DNA of 64,000 bases from Odobenus rosmarus divergens (Eukaryota > Chordata > Mammalia > Carnivora > Odobenidae): the NCBI RefSeq assembly GCF_000321225.1, contig NW_004450483.1, positions 2,823,693-2,887,692 of the forward strand, in the 5' to 3' direction. Under the pieces are notes generated by a model that was given only the letters and a program-made list of their open reading frames with translations, did no database searches and was not told the origin of the DNA. The first letter of the stretch is position 1. Each line of letters starts with the position of its first letter. Of this stretch, positions 44,990 through 57,104 are shown in pieces. The translations under genes and the position numbers were made by a program.

Positions 44990-45570
44990 CCATGAACTGA
45001 AAAACCAGGGGGATGATTCAGTCAAATCAGGCCTCAAACGTTCAATTCTGCAGAACTTCCAAAGGAACAGGTATTTTCGGCACGGTCCCTCTGCGTCTCC
45101 AAGGGCAGCCTCAGGCTGGTGCTGACTCACGAAACGCTTTGTCTGACTGCAGGCACAAAGTGAGGATGAAGCGATTTTTATTGTTATTGTCATCATTAAT
45201 CCTTTAATTAAGGTCTCTTTTATTCATGTCAATATCCTGCCCCTTGCTCCCCTCCGTCTCCTGAATCTCGTTCGTTGGGCTGGTTCCTCCAAGCTCTCTT
45301 AGCTCAAATTTTAATTAAAGTGAGCCACAAGCCTTGAATCTCTAATGAGCTCCTCTTCCAGATTCCATTAGAAATCAGAGTTGCCACACTCTCCGTGGTG
45401 TCATTTATTAGGATGGTATTATTTCTTAAATACAGACTGCCCCTGTTGTGTAACTTTTTGCTTTAAGCTGATATTCAGACATGAAATTGTCCCTTTCTCA
45501 CATTTTTGCATAGGTGTAAGTGGCAATGTCACTGAGGATATCAAAGTGAAACAAGCAAAAGATGTATGAG
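44990..45570. promoter_or_regulatory. Candidate conserved non-coding element B
   Basis: About 580 bp free of transposons, with several homeodomain-type cores: tcattaatcctttaattaag (45193 onward), aaattttaattaaagtgagc (45306 onward), tctaatgagc and tccattagaa. The middle (45060-45140) is GC-richer and contains ggcacggtccctctgcgtct. This pattern is typical of developmental enhancers. Target and activity are inference only. Confidence 0.4.
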
Positions 45571-45907
45571 TGGGGCCAAGCTCATCCCCAGAGAGGAATC
45601 ACCTTTTATCCTGCGTCATAGGAGACTGGGGGCGGGCAGGGGGTTCCCTAATGGGGGGCTTTTCAAATGATTGACCTCTCCTTCTGGATATCAAGACTTC
45701 CTTTGTTTTACTCAGTTAATATAAGCTATCTCTTCTTAAACTGAGACCAGTGCTTTCTTGATGCTTCAGACCCATCATTATGATGCATGGTCAGCCAAGG
45801 TTTGGTACTCGGCATCCTGCAGTCACATGCTAGGTTGCAGCCCTGCTCTGGAAAGTGGAGGTTTCTCCAAATTGGACTTCTAGAAACGTCAGCAGGAGGG
45901 GGGTGCC

Positions 45908-46102
45908 GGGGTGCCTGGGTGTCTCAGTCGTTAAGCGTCTGCCTTCAGCTCAGGTCATGATCCTGGGGTCCTGGAATCGAGCCCCGAGTCGGGCGCCCTG
46001 CTCCGCGGGAAGCCTGCTTCTCCCTCTCCCACTCCCCCTGCTTGTGTTCCCTCTCTCGCTGTGTCTCTTTGTCAAATAAATAAATAAAATCTTTAAAAAA
46101 AA
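45908..46102 (+). mobile_element. Can-SINE, plus strand
   Basis: ggggtgcctgggtgtctcag head, body gagccccgagtcgggcgccc, CT-rich region, AAATAAATAAATAAAATCTT and A-run. Low divergence. Confidence 0.95.
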
Positions 46103-46779
46103 TAGGAGTGGGGTGCTAGCAAGGAGAAAGCAGGTTGCTGCATTTGCGCTTTATCCTGTTGTTGAAGGTGAGCGCTGGAGAGAACCTCAACCATCAAAGA
46201 CCCCAATGCCATAATTTTACAGATTAGGGGAGGCAGGCAGATTGTTTGCTCAAGGTCACAATGGAGCTTTGGCCAACGGGGATGCTGTGCTTTTCCAGAT
46301 CCAGAGTAGGGAGGCTGTCACACATGCGTCTTCTGTCATACACAGTGGTGGTCAGTCCTTTTTCTGAACAGGTGGAAAGATGTGGATCATCACCGAGGCT
46401 GTCAGCACAGAGGCAAGTGAATAGACTATATGACCTTGACCAGATGATCCTGGAGGAGAATCACATTCTTCTTGGGTCTCTCATCTAAATACATGTGTCC
46501 TTGTTTCCAGTTCCTCTTCACACACTCACCCTTATGATTATTTGTTAAAGTCTTACATATCTGTAATTCATGTAGTCCTTTAATCCAAGTTCATTTTAAT
46601 TTTCCTTAGCTTTTATAACACAAATCATCCAGCATGTGTAAATGTGAAAGAATACTGTAAGGGACACCCACATAACATCCCACACCCGGTCCATCTTCCG
46701 TCTATTTCCCCGTCCACTTTCCAGCCCAGGATAGACGTGGACAGACCACTCCATCCGAAAACAGTTCAGTGTGCATCTC
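46103..46779. other. Intergenic sequence, no gene seen
   Basis: A diverged reverse MIR may lie at 46160-46265 (taattttacagattagggga, ttgctcaaggtcaca). Otherwise nothing recognised. Confidence 0.4.
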
Positions 46780-47856
46780 TAAAATCCTGCTGTTTCTGGT
46801 CTCTTGTCTTCTAACAATGATTTCTTTTTTAAAAGATAAATACAGTCATTCTTTCTTCTGCTTTTTTTTCCCCCCTTTTCCAGGTTTTTTAGTTTGTCTT
46901 CAATTTATTCTCATGTTTTCATTTCCATCAATAGAGATATGTAATAGCATAAATTTCCTTGTGATAACTGCTTTGCCTGATTTTAGAGAAAACTCTAATA
47001 TCTATTTTGCAGACTCTGTAGAGACTTTGATATGTGACATTTTCATTATTTTTAAGACATCCTATAACTTTGTTTTGTATTTCTCTTTTTAGTCAAAAAT
47101 TATTTAAGGGCACTTTGTTTTTCTTTTTAAATTTCCAGGCATAAAAATCTTTGATTCATTATAAATTTCTAGTTTTACTGCATTATGATCCAAGAATGTT
47201 GTTTTTATAAGATATTTGTTTCTTCAGATATGTGGAGGTCTCCCTTGAGGTCCAAGACATGGTCAATTACTGTGAAAGTTACATGTGTAGTCCCTCTTGT
47301 CAGGCCTCAGAGTTTGATATATTTCTTTAAATTTATCTTATTAATTATGTTGTATAATCCTTTCCAATTTTTGTCCATTTGATCTTTCTTATACTGAGAG
47401 TGATATATTAAAATCCCGTGGTAATATGTCTACTAGTCCTCTTATCTCTGGTTGCTTGTGCTTTATAGACACTGTTGATGTATAACTGGGCATGTAGATA
47501 GATATTAATGCCGTTCATCTGCATGGTGAATTGCAGACTTTAACACAGTAAAGAGTCCTGGATTTCTTTTGATGCATTGTGGTATGACTTCTACTAAGTA
47601 TCAAATTGCAATTCTTAATTTCTTTGATTTGCAATTCTCAATATAATAGTCGCCTGTTCTATTTTAAAGTGTCCCAACTTTTGCTTTTAACCTTTCTGAA
47701 CCTCTCTGTTTTAAGTGCATCTCTCTAAGAAAGCATGGCATTGGAGGCTGCTTTATTAGACAATCCGAAGTCTTATGACCCATATATCTGGCCTCATCTC
47801 TGTTTCATTGAGTGTTTGTGAGTTTCTTAAGAATGGTTTACTATGTGGTCTATTTT

Positions 47857-48048
47857 TTTTTTTTTTAAAGATTTTTTATTTATTTGTTTGAGAGAGAGAA
47901 TGGTAGAGAGCATGAGAGGGAAGAGGATCAGAGGGAGAAGCAGACTCCCTGCTGAGCAGGGAGCCCGATGCGGGACTCGATCCCGTGACTCCAGGATCAT
48001 GGCCTGAGCCGAAGGCAGTCGCTCAACCAACTGAGCCACCCAGGCGCC
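47857..48048 (-). mobile_element. Can-SINE, minus strand, perfect TSD
   Basis: Reverse SINE with body cccgatgcgggactcgatcc and end gagccacccaggcgcc. ctatgtggtctatttt occurs on both sides (47841 onward and 48049 onward). This copy shows the cggg between cccgatg and actcgatc that is missing at the 23.5-kb gap. Confidence 0.97.
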
Positions 48049-48726
48049 CTATGTGGTCTATTTTATTTGCTCTCTTTCGTTAGTATATCTTTTTGTTTTT
48101 AGGATGGTTGGCATTTTTGTTCTACAGGTTACTATATTTGACTAATATCTTCATATAATAGTGCTAGTCCCCCCTCCTTTTTTTCTATCACTTCTTATAT
48201 GTTGGTTACCCCCTATAAACAATATTGAAATTGTCTAGTTCAGTGTTTTCTTTTCTCTGTCCTCCAGCACTGATCTAGGGGATGGAAATATTTTTGTACT
48301 CTCACTTTAACTCCAAGACAATTAGCAAGTTTATTCTATTTTTCACATATTCTTCCCATCCCCTTTTAATAGTTGTATTCATATTGTCAGAGCTGATAGT
48401 CATTACACACTGCCCTGTGTCCTGCATTAGCATCATTTCCTTCAGATTCAGAGTATACATATATTTTAATATACATTTATATTAATACCACACATCCTTG
48501 CATTGATGTCTCTGCAGGCAACTATTTTAGTTGTTTAACGTTGCTTTCTAATACATTCCTGAAAAATGGACCACGAGAACAATATCATCCCTGCTGCTAC
48601 ATGGTGAAAACAATGGGTTTTAGTCTCTTACGCAAAGCTCAGTTTGGCTGAATATAGAAACCTACAGTGTTGATGTCAAAAGTCCAATGACAATCTGACT
48701 TTGTTTCCTTATGAAAGGCACTGTTT

Positions 48727-48748
48727 TGTTTGTTTGTTTGTTTGTTTC
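48727..48748. repeat. (TTTG)n microsatellite
   Basis: Five to six TTTG units in the antisense LINE-like region. Short. Confidence 0.8.
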
Positions 48749-49271
48749 CTGGATTCCCAATGGATTATTTTTCCTTTAAAATCCAGTAGTTTTTCTAGAT
48801 TAGGTCTCAGTGTTGCCATTTTGGGTCACTTTTCCTAGGTTTTGTGCTGTGGCCTTTCAATATATGGTTTCAAATCGTTTTGTTTTCTTATCTTGAAGAA
48901 TGTTTGTTGATTCATAGATTATAGTATTTGTTCTGTCCCATGGCTTTTGTCTTCTCTATGAGTTCCTTTTACACATAGCTTGGATTTTGTTTCCATTATC
49001 TTCTGTATCTTTAATTTTTTTTCTTGAATGCTCTAAACAATTTTTTTTCTTATTTTCTTCTTCATATTTAAAATTTTCTACTTTCTATCTTCTTTTTGTC
49101 CTAAGGTGCTATCCACTGTCATTTGCCACTCTGGTGCTCACTTTAATTCATTTATAATTTATTCCTGTATTTTGAATTCTTTTCTGAATGCTAACTTCTC
49201 TTTCCAAAATCTTCTTTGTCTCTTAATGACCTCATTTCTGAGCTTTCCTACTTCGTTTTGTTTTTGTTTTG

Positions 49272-49466
49272 TTTTTTAAGATTTTATTTATTTATTTGAC
49301 GGAGAGAGACACAGCGAGAGAGGGAACACAAGCAGGGGGAGCGGGAGAGGGAGAAGCAGGCTTCCCGCTGAGCAGGGGAGCCCGATGCGGGGCTCGATCC
49401 CAGGACCCTGGGACCGTGAGCTGAGCTGAAGGCAGGCGCTTAACGACTGAGCCCCCCAGGCGCCCC
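49272..49466 (-). mobile_element. Can-SINE, minus strand, young-looking
   Basis: Reverse SINE from ttttttaagattttatttat, with the sequence gacggagagagacacagcga, to gagccccccaggcgcccc. Full length and little diverged. Confidence 0.96.
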
Positions 49467-50144
49467 TTTTCTACCACTTTAAAAATTATTTGGAATATTA
49501 GAGTATAGTTTGCATGGTTTGTGGGTATGTCTTGTAGACAGCTTTCATCATTTCTGAGGGGACATTATTTTGTTCCTGTTTTTTTTTCCTTATAATTACT
49601 TTGTAAGTTTTTTTTTTTTGGCTTCCCTCTTGTGTTATTTTTGTGAAAGAATAAAAAATGTCCTTTCTATTTTGCAGTATCTGCCTCTTCTACTTCCTTC
49701 CCCTTGGACCTTTTGTTTCCTTTGCTTCTAGTGCCCTTTTCTTGCTCAATTTGAATTCCTCCCTCAGCAGCTTCTCCTCAGGGGAGGGCTTTTTCTTGGA
49801 AGCCATACCTTACTCGTTTCTGATGGGTTCCCTGCGCCCACGCTACTCCAATACATTCAGACCTTACTGAGGTCTCTGTGTGCGCACCCACAAATTGGAT
49901 TCTGCAGAACCCCATTCCAGGCTCAGCTGCTATTCTCTGATTGGCCCACTGTGTTTTCCTGGGAGTGCCTTGGTGATTCTGGAGTTCTGTCCCCAGGGCC
50001 ATCAGAGGCCCTTTGTCTTCATTCTGAATAGATGTTGATCAAAGCGGTCTTGTAGCTGTCGCCAACTTGTCTCCACCTACTTATACTTTGGGGTTTGTGA
50101 GCATATCTTTTCAACTCAGGTTTTTTGTTTGTTTGTTTGCTTTT
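49467..50144. other. Intergenic sequence, no gene seen
   Basis: First 180 bp T-rich, possibly remains of the antisense LINE. 49650-50090 is unique. Frames at 49658-49870 and 49778-50002 have no known motif. Confidence 0.4.
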
Positions 50145-50332
50145 TTCCAACGAAGATTTTTTAATTTAAATTCAATTAATTAGCATGTAATGTAGTATTA
50201 GTTTCAGAGGTAGAGGTCAATGATTCATCAGTCTTATATAATACCCATTACATTCCATTCCCTCCTTAATGTCCATCACCCAGTTACCCCATCCCCGCAC
50301 CCCCCTCCTCTACAGCAACCCCCATAAAGTAT
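50145..50332 (-). mobile_element. L1 3' end, minus strand, 5'-truncated
   Basis: attcaattaattagcatgta, agaggtagaggtcaatgatt, ttccctccttaatgtccatc and a C-rich run are the reverse strand of the carnivoran L1 3' UTR, about 190 bp. aagatatcttttcactc-like flanks are not conclusive as a TSD. Confidence 0.9.
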
Positions 50333-51184
50333 ATCTTTTCACTCGGTTTTGTTATAGACATGGTCGATGCATTTTAAATTTTGCTATCCTGGCTGTCATA
50401 TATGTATTAATAAGGAACTTCCAGAAATTTTAAAACTATGCTGTGACAACATCTTGCCAGAAGCCATCCCAAGTCATTTTGAACAGATTTGACTGCTGGT
50501 TCTTGGTCACAAATTCCTTGAAGACAGGGAGAATGATCATCTGTGTCCAAGAGCAGGACAAAGAGTGCTGTATACGGATAGGTTTACATTCTTGTTAACA
50601 GCTTATAAAGGTGACATCTAGAACATCTATTCTTTCTCCCAAATGTAGAAACTACAGAATAGTGTATAGGAAGAAAATTAATATCACTAGTCACACTCCC
50701 ACCATAGAAATACCCACTGTAGACAACCTGGCATTTTTCTCTTCCAGGCTTTTCTGCAAGTAATTTTTTTTTTTTTTTAAAAAGCATTTTAATTGAGATC
50801 ATAATGTACACTGACAAGTTTTGGCCACAACAACCAGAGATTCACTTAATTTGCCTTAGGGAGAGGGGATTGTTGTCAAGTTATTTCAAACTGAACAGAG
50901 AAATTTCATAGAGTGCTACCAGCAACTTTGGCTGCTTGAGAGACTGGTGGTTCCCGTGGTTTCTCTCCTGAGCCACATACTCTTCTCTCTGACTTCTCTA
51001 TTTCTCTTGTGCCTACTCTATTACAACTTTTAGATTGTCTGTGGTCTATCTTGGCCTCTTTCTACATCATAGTCTATCAGCCTTAACTCCTACTAGTAAT
51101 GGACTCATTTTATAAACATTTCTTAGTCCAGATTCCTCAGGGAGGAGATCTGATTGTCTCAGATTATCTTTTCCTCCAGAGGCC
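50333..51184. other. Intergenic sequence, no gene seen
   Basis: Possibly ancient LINE remains around 50560-50810 (antisense). A T-run lies at 50766-50778. 50820-51180 not recognised. Confidence 0.35.
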
Positions 51185-53145
51185 CATGTTAAACAACCAA
51201 TAGATCAAAGAAGAAATCACAAGTGAAGTTAGAAAATATCTTGAAACAAATGAAAATTAAAAGATGATATACTAAAACTTATGAGATGCAGTGAAAGCAG
51301 TGCTCAGAGGGAAATTTCTAGCCATGCTGGCTTACATTTTAAAAAAGAAGAAGAAGAACTCAAAAATCAGCAACCTGACTTCATAGCTTAAGAACCTAGG
51401 AAAAGAATGAACTAAACCCAAAGCTAACAAAAGAAAGGAAACAATAAAAAAATTAAAGCAGAGATAAATGAAATAGAGAACAGAAAAACAATAGAGGAAA
51501 TCAAGGAAACCAAGAATCGATTCTTAGAACAGATCAAGAAAATTGACAAACCTATAGCTAGAATGACTAAGAAGAAAGAGAAAAGATTAATCTCAATTGA
51601 TACAGGAAAAGCATTTGACAACATTCAACAACCTTTCATGATAAAAACACTCAACAAACTAGGAATAGAAGATACTATCTCAACATAATATGTGGGCCAT
51701 TTGTGAAAAGCCCACAGCCCATCTATATGGATGGTGAAAGACTGAAAGCTTTTCCTCTGAGGTCAGGAAGATGATGAGGATGCCCACTTTGCCACTTCTA
51801 TTCAACATAGTAATGCAAGTTGTAGCCAAAGCAGTTAAGACAAGAAAAAATAAATAAAAGGAACTCAAATAGAAGAAGAAGCAGAACTATTCCTGTTTGC
51901 TGGTGATGTGATTTTATATGTAGAAAATCCTAGAAATTCCATACACACACATAAAATCTGTTAGAACTAGTACATGAATTTTGTGGGAAAAGTTACAGGA
52001 TACAAAATCAGTTGCATTTCTACACACTAATGGTGAACAATCTGAAAGGAAATTAAGAAAATAATTCCATTCACAATAGCATTCAAAAAAAAAGGAGAAT
52101 AAAACACTATAAATAAACATAACCAAGGAGGGGAAAGATCCATACACTAAAAGCTATAACTTATTGATCAAATACATTGAAGAAGAAACAAATAAATGGA
52201 GAGACATTCTGTGTTCATGGATTGTAAGACAATATTGTTAAAATGTCCATTCTACCCAAAGCAGTCTACAGGTTCAGTGCAATCCCTAAAAAGATCCTAA
52301 TGGCATTTTTTTTTTTTTTTGCAGAAATGGAAAATTCCATCCTAGGATTCATATGGAGTCTCAAGAAACCTCAAATAGCTGAGGCAAGAAAAAATAACAA
52401 AGTTGGAGGTCTTACACTTCTGATTTCAAAACTTATTACACACTGCAGTAACCAAAACAGTGTTACATCACCATAAAGACAGACATATAGACCAATGGAA
52501 TAGACTAGAGAGACCAGAAATAATCCCTCCCATGTAGGGTCATGATTTTCAACAAGGGGTCATGATCGTTCAGTGGGGAAAGGAGCATTGTTTCAACAAA
52601 TGGTGCTGGGAAACTGAACATTCACATGCAGAAGAATGAAGTTGGACCATTACCTTACACCATATACCTAACTCAGAATGGATCAAAGACCTAAACATAA
52701 GGGTTAAAACTATAAAACTTTTAAGAGAAAACAGAGGGAGAGTGTCATGATATTAAATTTAACAATAATTTCTCGGATATGACGCCAAAAGCATGGGCAA
52801 CAAAAGAAAAATATATTAACTGGACTACATCAAAATTAAAAACTTCTGTGTAATCAAGGGACACCATTAACTGAGTAAAAAGACAACTTACAGAATGGGA
52901 GAAAATATTTACAAATCATATACCTGATAAGGAATTAATATCCAGAATATATAAAGAGCCACAGGTCAATGAAAGAAAGAACGACCTAATTACAAAATGG
53001 ATAAAGGACTTGAAAAAAAGATAAACAAATGCCAAAAAAAAAAACCCATATGAAAAGATGCCCAGCATCACTAATCATTATGGAAATATAAGTCAAAACC
53101 ACAATGAGAAACTATCTCATGCCCATTAGGATGGCTACTATCAGC
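51185..53145 (+). mobile_element. L1 ORF2 fragment, plus strand, with internal deletion and mutated RT core
   Basis: Plus-strand L1 ORF2. [20 protein letters not shown] (region before RT) joins almost directly to a segment resembling [16 protein letters not shown] at about 51590, so roughly 600 bp of the family sequence is missing. The usual FADD RT core reads FAGD (about 51896-51907). The element continues to the ORF2 C-terminal part (ccagaatatataaagagcca) and stops about 53145 without a 3' UTR. Non-functional. Confidence 0.88.
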
Positions 53146-53185
53146 TCTGTGCTTCTATGATTTTAAGAAACATGTTTGATTAGAT

Positions 53186-53415
53186 CATAGTTTCTCAACC
53201 TTGGCACTACTGACATTCAGATCAAATAATTCTTTGTATGGGTGTGTGTGTGTGGGGGGCTGTCCTGTGCATTTTAGGGTGTTTAGCAGTTTCTCTGGCC
53301 TCTACCCACTAAATGCCAGTAGTATTCCCTCCATTAAGTGTGACAATCAAAAATGTCTCTAGGCATTGTCATATGTCCCTTAGGGGACAAATCTGTCCAC
53401 AGTTGAGAGCAACTA
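53186..53415 (-). mobile_element. MER5A-like hAT element, exact 8-bp TSD
   Basis: A 230-bp non-autonomous hAT-Charlie element: tttctcaaccttggcactac, gctgtcctgtgcattttagg, ctaccc­act-like core and ttgagagcaacta end. gattagat flanks it exactly at 53178-53185 and 53416-53423. Orientation is relative to the usual MER5A consensus. Confidence 0.9.
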
Positions 53416-53500
53416 GATTAGATTATGCAAGAATAAATGAAGAACCTGCTTAGTCCATTGGGTATTTGAGAGATTCAGCCTTAATAAAAGTGTCCTTAAT

Positions 53501-53702
53501 GGGTGCCTGGGTGTCTCAGTTGGTTAAGCGTCTGACTCTTGATTTCGGCTCGGGTCCTGACCTCAGGGGTGTGGGATCAAGCCCTGAGTTGGGCTCCGTG
53601 TTCAGCAGGAAGTCTGCTTGAGATTCTCTTTCTCTCTCTGCTCCTTCTCCGCTTGCATGCATGCTCTCTCTCTCTCAAATAAATAAATCTTTGAAATAAA
53701 TA
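53501..53702 (+). mobile_element. Can-SINE, plus strand
   Basis: gggtgcctgggtgtctcagt head with a actcttgatttcggctcggg body variant, CT-rich region and AAATAAAT tail. tgtccttaa flanks both ends. Confidence 0.95.
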
Positions 53703-53964
53703 AATAAATATGTCCTTAAAATACTTTGGTTTAAGTAAATGGCATGAAGCCATTTTGCATTCATCATCAGCAAGAGGCAGTTTGCCTTCAGAATTCCTTT
53801 ACCTTCCCATTCAGAATCTCCTTGTATTTTTCTCCTATAAATTACGACCTCCCACCTAGTTACCCTAGGAATATGGTAACTTCTCCTCCCACTGCCATTC
53901 AAACATAAGCTCAAGTGAAGAACTGATAGGGGATTTAAAAGATGGTACAAGAGCAATACAATTC

Positions 53965-54110
53965 AAGAAACAACTGGGCATCAGGCGACCTGGGTTCTAG
54001 TCCTAGCTTTTCCATAACCAATCCCACAGCCCTGAGCAAGTCAATTAATCATTCTTGGCCTCCTTCATCTCCTCTACAAAGGTTGAATATTAGATCAGAT
54101 GACCTTTCTT
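53965..54110 (+). mobile_element. MIR, plus strand
   Basis: ggcgacctgggttctagtcc, ccctgagcaagtcaattaat and cctccttcatctcctctaca in MIR order. Confidence 0.75.
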
Positions 54111-54946
54111 ATTCTTACACTTATTCTCGCTAAAAAGTAAATGACTAATACAACAATCTTCTTTGGTTACACATTTGTTGCAACAAAACAATAATAGGCA
54201 CTAAGGTGGTTGTACATTTATTGGTAAAGATGCTTTTACTAGGGGGAAAAGAAAGAAAAGAAAGCTAACCTTGAATGCCACGCTGAAGATTCTATATCTG
54301 TGTAAGGTGAGAAAGTATAGAAGGTTCTGGAACATACATTCAGTCACCGGCTTTAAGACTTCCATAGCCTGAAGGTATGTTAGAGAATACCTTATCCTAC
54401 TCTCTCATTTTACAAAAGGAGATCCATCCTGAGGCCTAAAAAGAGAGATGACTTGTCTACTTATTATTACCAAGTGGTGTAATCAACACTGTTTTAAATA
54501 CTGGGAACTTGAAAGCAGAGGGAGAATTGCTTTTTGGAGGCACTTTCAGGGTCACTTATCTGAAACCACTCAGCACACTCACAAATGTCTCCTGCCCTTG
54601 TTGGAATGAAAGGATTTATTTCTGGATGTATTTCTATAAACAAGTCCATGGATACACAGGGCGAACACAAAAAGAATATCAAGAGCAGATAGATACTGAA
54701 AGACAAAGAACTTTCCCTGGTTGAGGCAAGAGACCAAGAATACACAGGATTTTAAACAGGAAAGTTAAGTAAAAAATGATTAACTAGTTAACAGCAAAAT
54801 GTAGTAATAAGGCATTGACTGCTAAGGGTAAGGAGAACTCTGAAGAATCCAGATTGGCAGATATAGGGAGCAGGCCTACCTTAGGGCTAAGGCAGAGTAT
54901 CCCAGGTAAAAACAAACTTGGGAGCACCCCCTCCCCGTGCCCCCCC

Positions 54947-54982
<36 letters not shown>

Positions 54983-55371
54983 GGCTGAGACTCAGAGCTT
55001 GTTGGAGAGTGTGGGACTGTGGCCTCCTGGATGGTGCAGTTTGCTGAGGTTGACACAGGTGGAGACAGCCAAGCAGGAAACGGACCCCTGGGGTGACAAC
55101 AAAACTTTCCAGGAAGTTGCTGAAGGAAATACTGTTGAAGTTTCTGGAAAGCTAGCTGGGGCACTTGTGAGATTCACCAGGAAACTTCTGGGAATCTGCC
55201 CCGAGGGGTTGTTCTTGAACTCACTGGAAGCCAGATGAGCTGCCGGCAGAACTCACCGGAAAGCCACACACAGGGGTGGAAAAAGCTCCACGGGCGACGT
55301 GCCCGAGTAAGGAGCAAAAAAGAAAAGCACGGGGACGGAGAAGACAAGCCCCTTCCTTCTGCAGCATACCT
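54111..55371. other. Intergenic sequence
   Basis: Includes a 14-bp perfect palindrome TTTGTTGCAACAAA at 54174-54187 (C/EBP-like), a weak reverse MIR near 54390-54470 and a (CA)n run. 55180-55370 is CpG-richer than its surroundings. No exon recognised. Confidence 0.4.
54948..54980. repeat. (CA)16 microsatellite
   Basis: Pure CA run after a C-rich stretch. Frames through it are artefacts. Confidence 0.95.
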
Positions 55372-55388
55372 CCAGCGCCCTCTACTGG
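55372..55388 (-). promoter_or_regulatory. CTCF-type motif, minus strand
   Basis: The minus strand reads CCAGTAGAGGGCGCTGG, which fits the CTCF core CCASYAGRKGGCRS at every position. It sits in a CpG-richer, transposon-free stretch. The orientation points to lower coordinates (MARCO side). Confidence 0.6.
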
Positions 55389-56615
55389 CAAAGCATAGCA
55401 TCGTGCCCGTTGGCAAAGGAGAACTACTTGGAAGATTCAGTTCCAGGGCAAACAAGCATTGCGAGACGTGAGGCAATAAACTGATAAGGGCACATTCACA
55501 ATCAGGAGCACAATCACTGAGGTGGTGCACACACACACTACATACACGTATCGAAGTAACGCCACACACCCGCAGCTGTCCAGGTAAAAACTAGGAAAGA
55601 AGCACTCCTCTTCTTATAGGTCACAGTCTCCCCCAGATGCACAGAATCTTCACCAGCCTGGAATCACAGGTAAGGCACACCATGCCTCCTTGGTCCCGGG
55701 CAGTACTCCAAGGTCCAGCCTTTCTAGTTTTCTTACTCTCCTTCCCCCAGATCTTCAATTAGGGTTGCACTGGATGTTCTCCCAAATTCATGACAGCTGA
55801 AAAAAAAAAAAAAAGTCCTGCTTGGGTCTCAGAAGCCTGGGGTATTAGAGGAAAGATAACTTAGCTAGGGGTTTGCACCTGTGTGGGGTTTGCACCTGTT
55901 GTCCCAGCTGCTGTCCAGTTATTGCCCCTCCTCACTCATCAAAGTATCCTGCTTTAGGCAATGAATTACATAGCCGCCCCAGTGTAGCCAGCTGTCAATC
56001 CACTCGCCTGGTTTAGAGATGAGGAACTCTCCCACATTGATGGCAAGAGGCTCCTTGGGGTCATGGAGAGGCTGGACTTGGCCGGTTACGCGGCATCCCT
56101 TTAAAATGGCCCAACAGGGCAGGTGCTGGTATGGTCAAAGGACAGAAGGTGTGCAGAGCGTCAGGCACGAGTTGTGGCCCCAGGGATGTGCCGTCCCCCA
56201 CCACCCAGCTCCTCTGCCTGCCCACTTCCCCATTTCTTATCACCCGGTTTCCCATCTGCCTTTCAGACCAGGATGACAGGATGTATTTTATATTTACATT
56301 ATATATGATGTAATATAATATATAAAAAATATATTTTTATGTATAAAATATATGTATTTTATAACAGTGGAGCTCTGTAACTATTCAGGATAATCACAGG
56401 GAGGTTGAAGTGGGATCAGGGCTGTCTGTGCCCCAGACTTGCTAAGCAAGGAGGGAATATTGAACCCTTTCTCCGGCTTATGCCTCCTTCCCGGCAAATT
56501 CCCTCTTCCTGAAACTGACGGGGTGCTTAGAATAACGGACCAGGAGCAAACGCCACCCTCTGGGGAAGCCGGTCTACTCAAGAGTGCAAGAACACCTGGG
56601 AAAGAGCATCCCAAG
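55389..56615. other. Repeat-poor intergenic sequence between two CTCF-type motifs
   Basis: No gene. An A-run lies at 55799-55814, and an AT-rich stretch at 56281-56366 (tatatttacattatatatga). The 171-codon plus frame that starts at 56439 runs into a transposon and is judged chance. Confidence 0.4.
56281..56366. repeat. AT-rich low-complexity stretch
   Basis: About 86 bp of TATA/AAAT words, partly palindromic. Possible remnant of a TA microsatellite. Confidence 0.75.
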
Positions 56616-56633
56616 ATCGCCATCTGGTGGCCA
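56616..56633 (-). promoter_or_regulatory. Second CTCF-type motif, minus strand
   Basis: The minus strand reads TGGCCACCAGATGGCGAT. It fits CCASYAGRKGGCRS at 13 of 14 positions (last S is A). Same orientation as the site at 55372, 1.2 kb away. The overlapping GCCATCTGG word could alternatively bind YY1 or an E-box factor. Confidence 0.5.
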
Positions 56634-56867
56634 TACTGTAGAACACATAGCCTGGCCAATTTACCAATCTGGTGGGCAGCTACCCTGAGGCCATTTATAA
56701 GAGAAGAACCACAGGCTAGGACTCCTGGTGTGGGACACCCGGTGATGTCTGCTAATGGGGGCTGCTTGGGAGCAGGTGTCGGTGAGGCACATCCCTCAGT
56801 CCACTCTTGGACAGAGTCAGAGACCGTTCTCCCAGGCTTGTTGCCCTGGATTCAGGATAGGTTACTC

Positions 56868-57104
56868 CAGGGTTTCTCAACCTCAACTCTATTGACACTT
56901 TGGGCTGGACAGTTTCTTGTCGTGGGGGGATGGGGGTTGTCCTGTGCACTGTAGGCAGTTTAGCAACATCCCTGTCCTCTGCCCACTAGAAGCCAGTAGC
57001 GATCCCAGCCCAGTTCCCCGTCATGTCAACCAAAAATGTTCCCACGTGTTGCCCCATGTCCTTTGGAGAAGGGGGGAGAAATCATCCCTGGTTGAAAACC
57101 ACTG
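56868..57104 (-). mobile_element. MER5A-like hAT element with 8-bp TSD
   Basis: A 237-bp element from CAGGGTTTCTCAACCTC to CTGGTTGAAAACCACTG, i.e. inverted terminal repeats. The TSD is ggttactc (56860-56867) versus ggctactc (57105-57112). Same family as 53186-53415. Confidence 0.92.

Larger units (their letters stand above)
46780..49260 (-). mobile_element. L1/HAL1-like LINE 5' half, minus strand
   Basis: Long T-rich stretch read as reverse L1-type 5' region/ORF1: tctagttttactgcattatg, aggtccaagacatggtcaat, atggcattggaggctgcttt, cagtttggctgaatatagaa, aaattttctactttctatct. Word order resembles antisense L1M or HAL1. It is too diverged to name a subfamily. Interrupted by the SINE at 47857. Confidence 0.5.

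Noticed and set aside
56439..56954. 171-codon plus-strand open frame
   Set aside because: Its last third is a MER5A-like transposon and the rest shows no family similarity.
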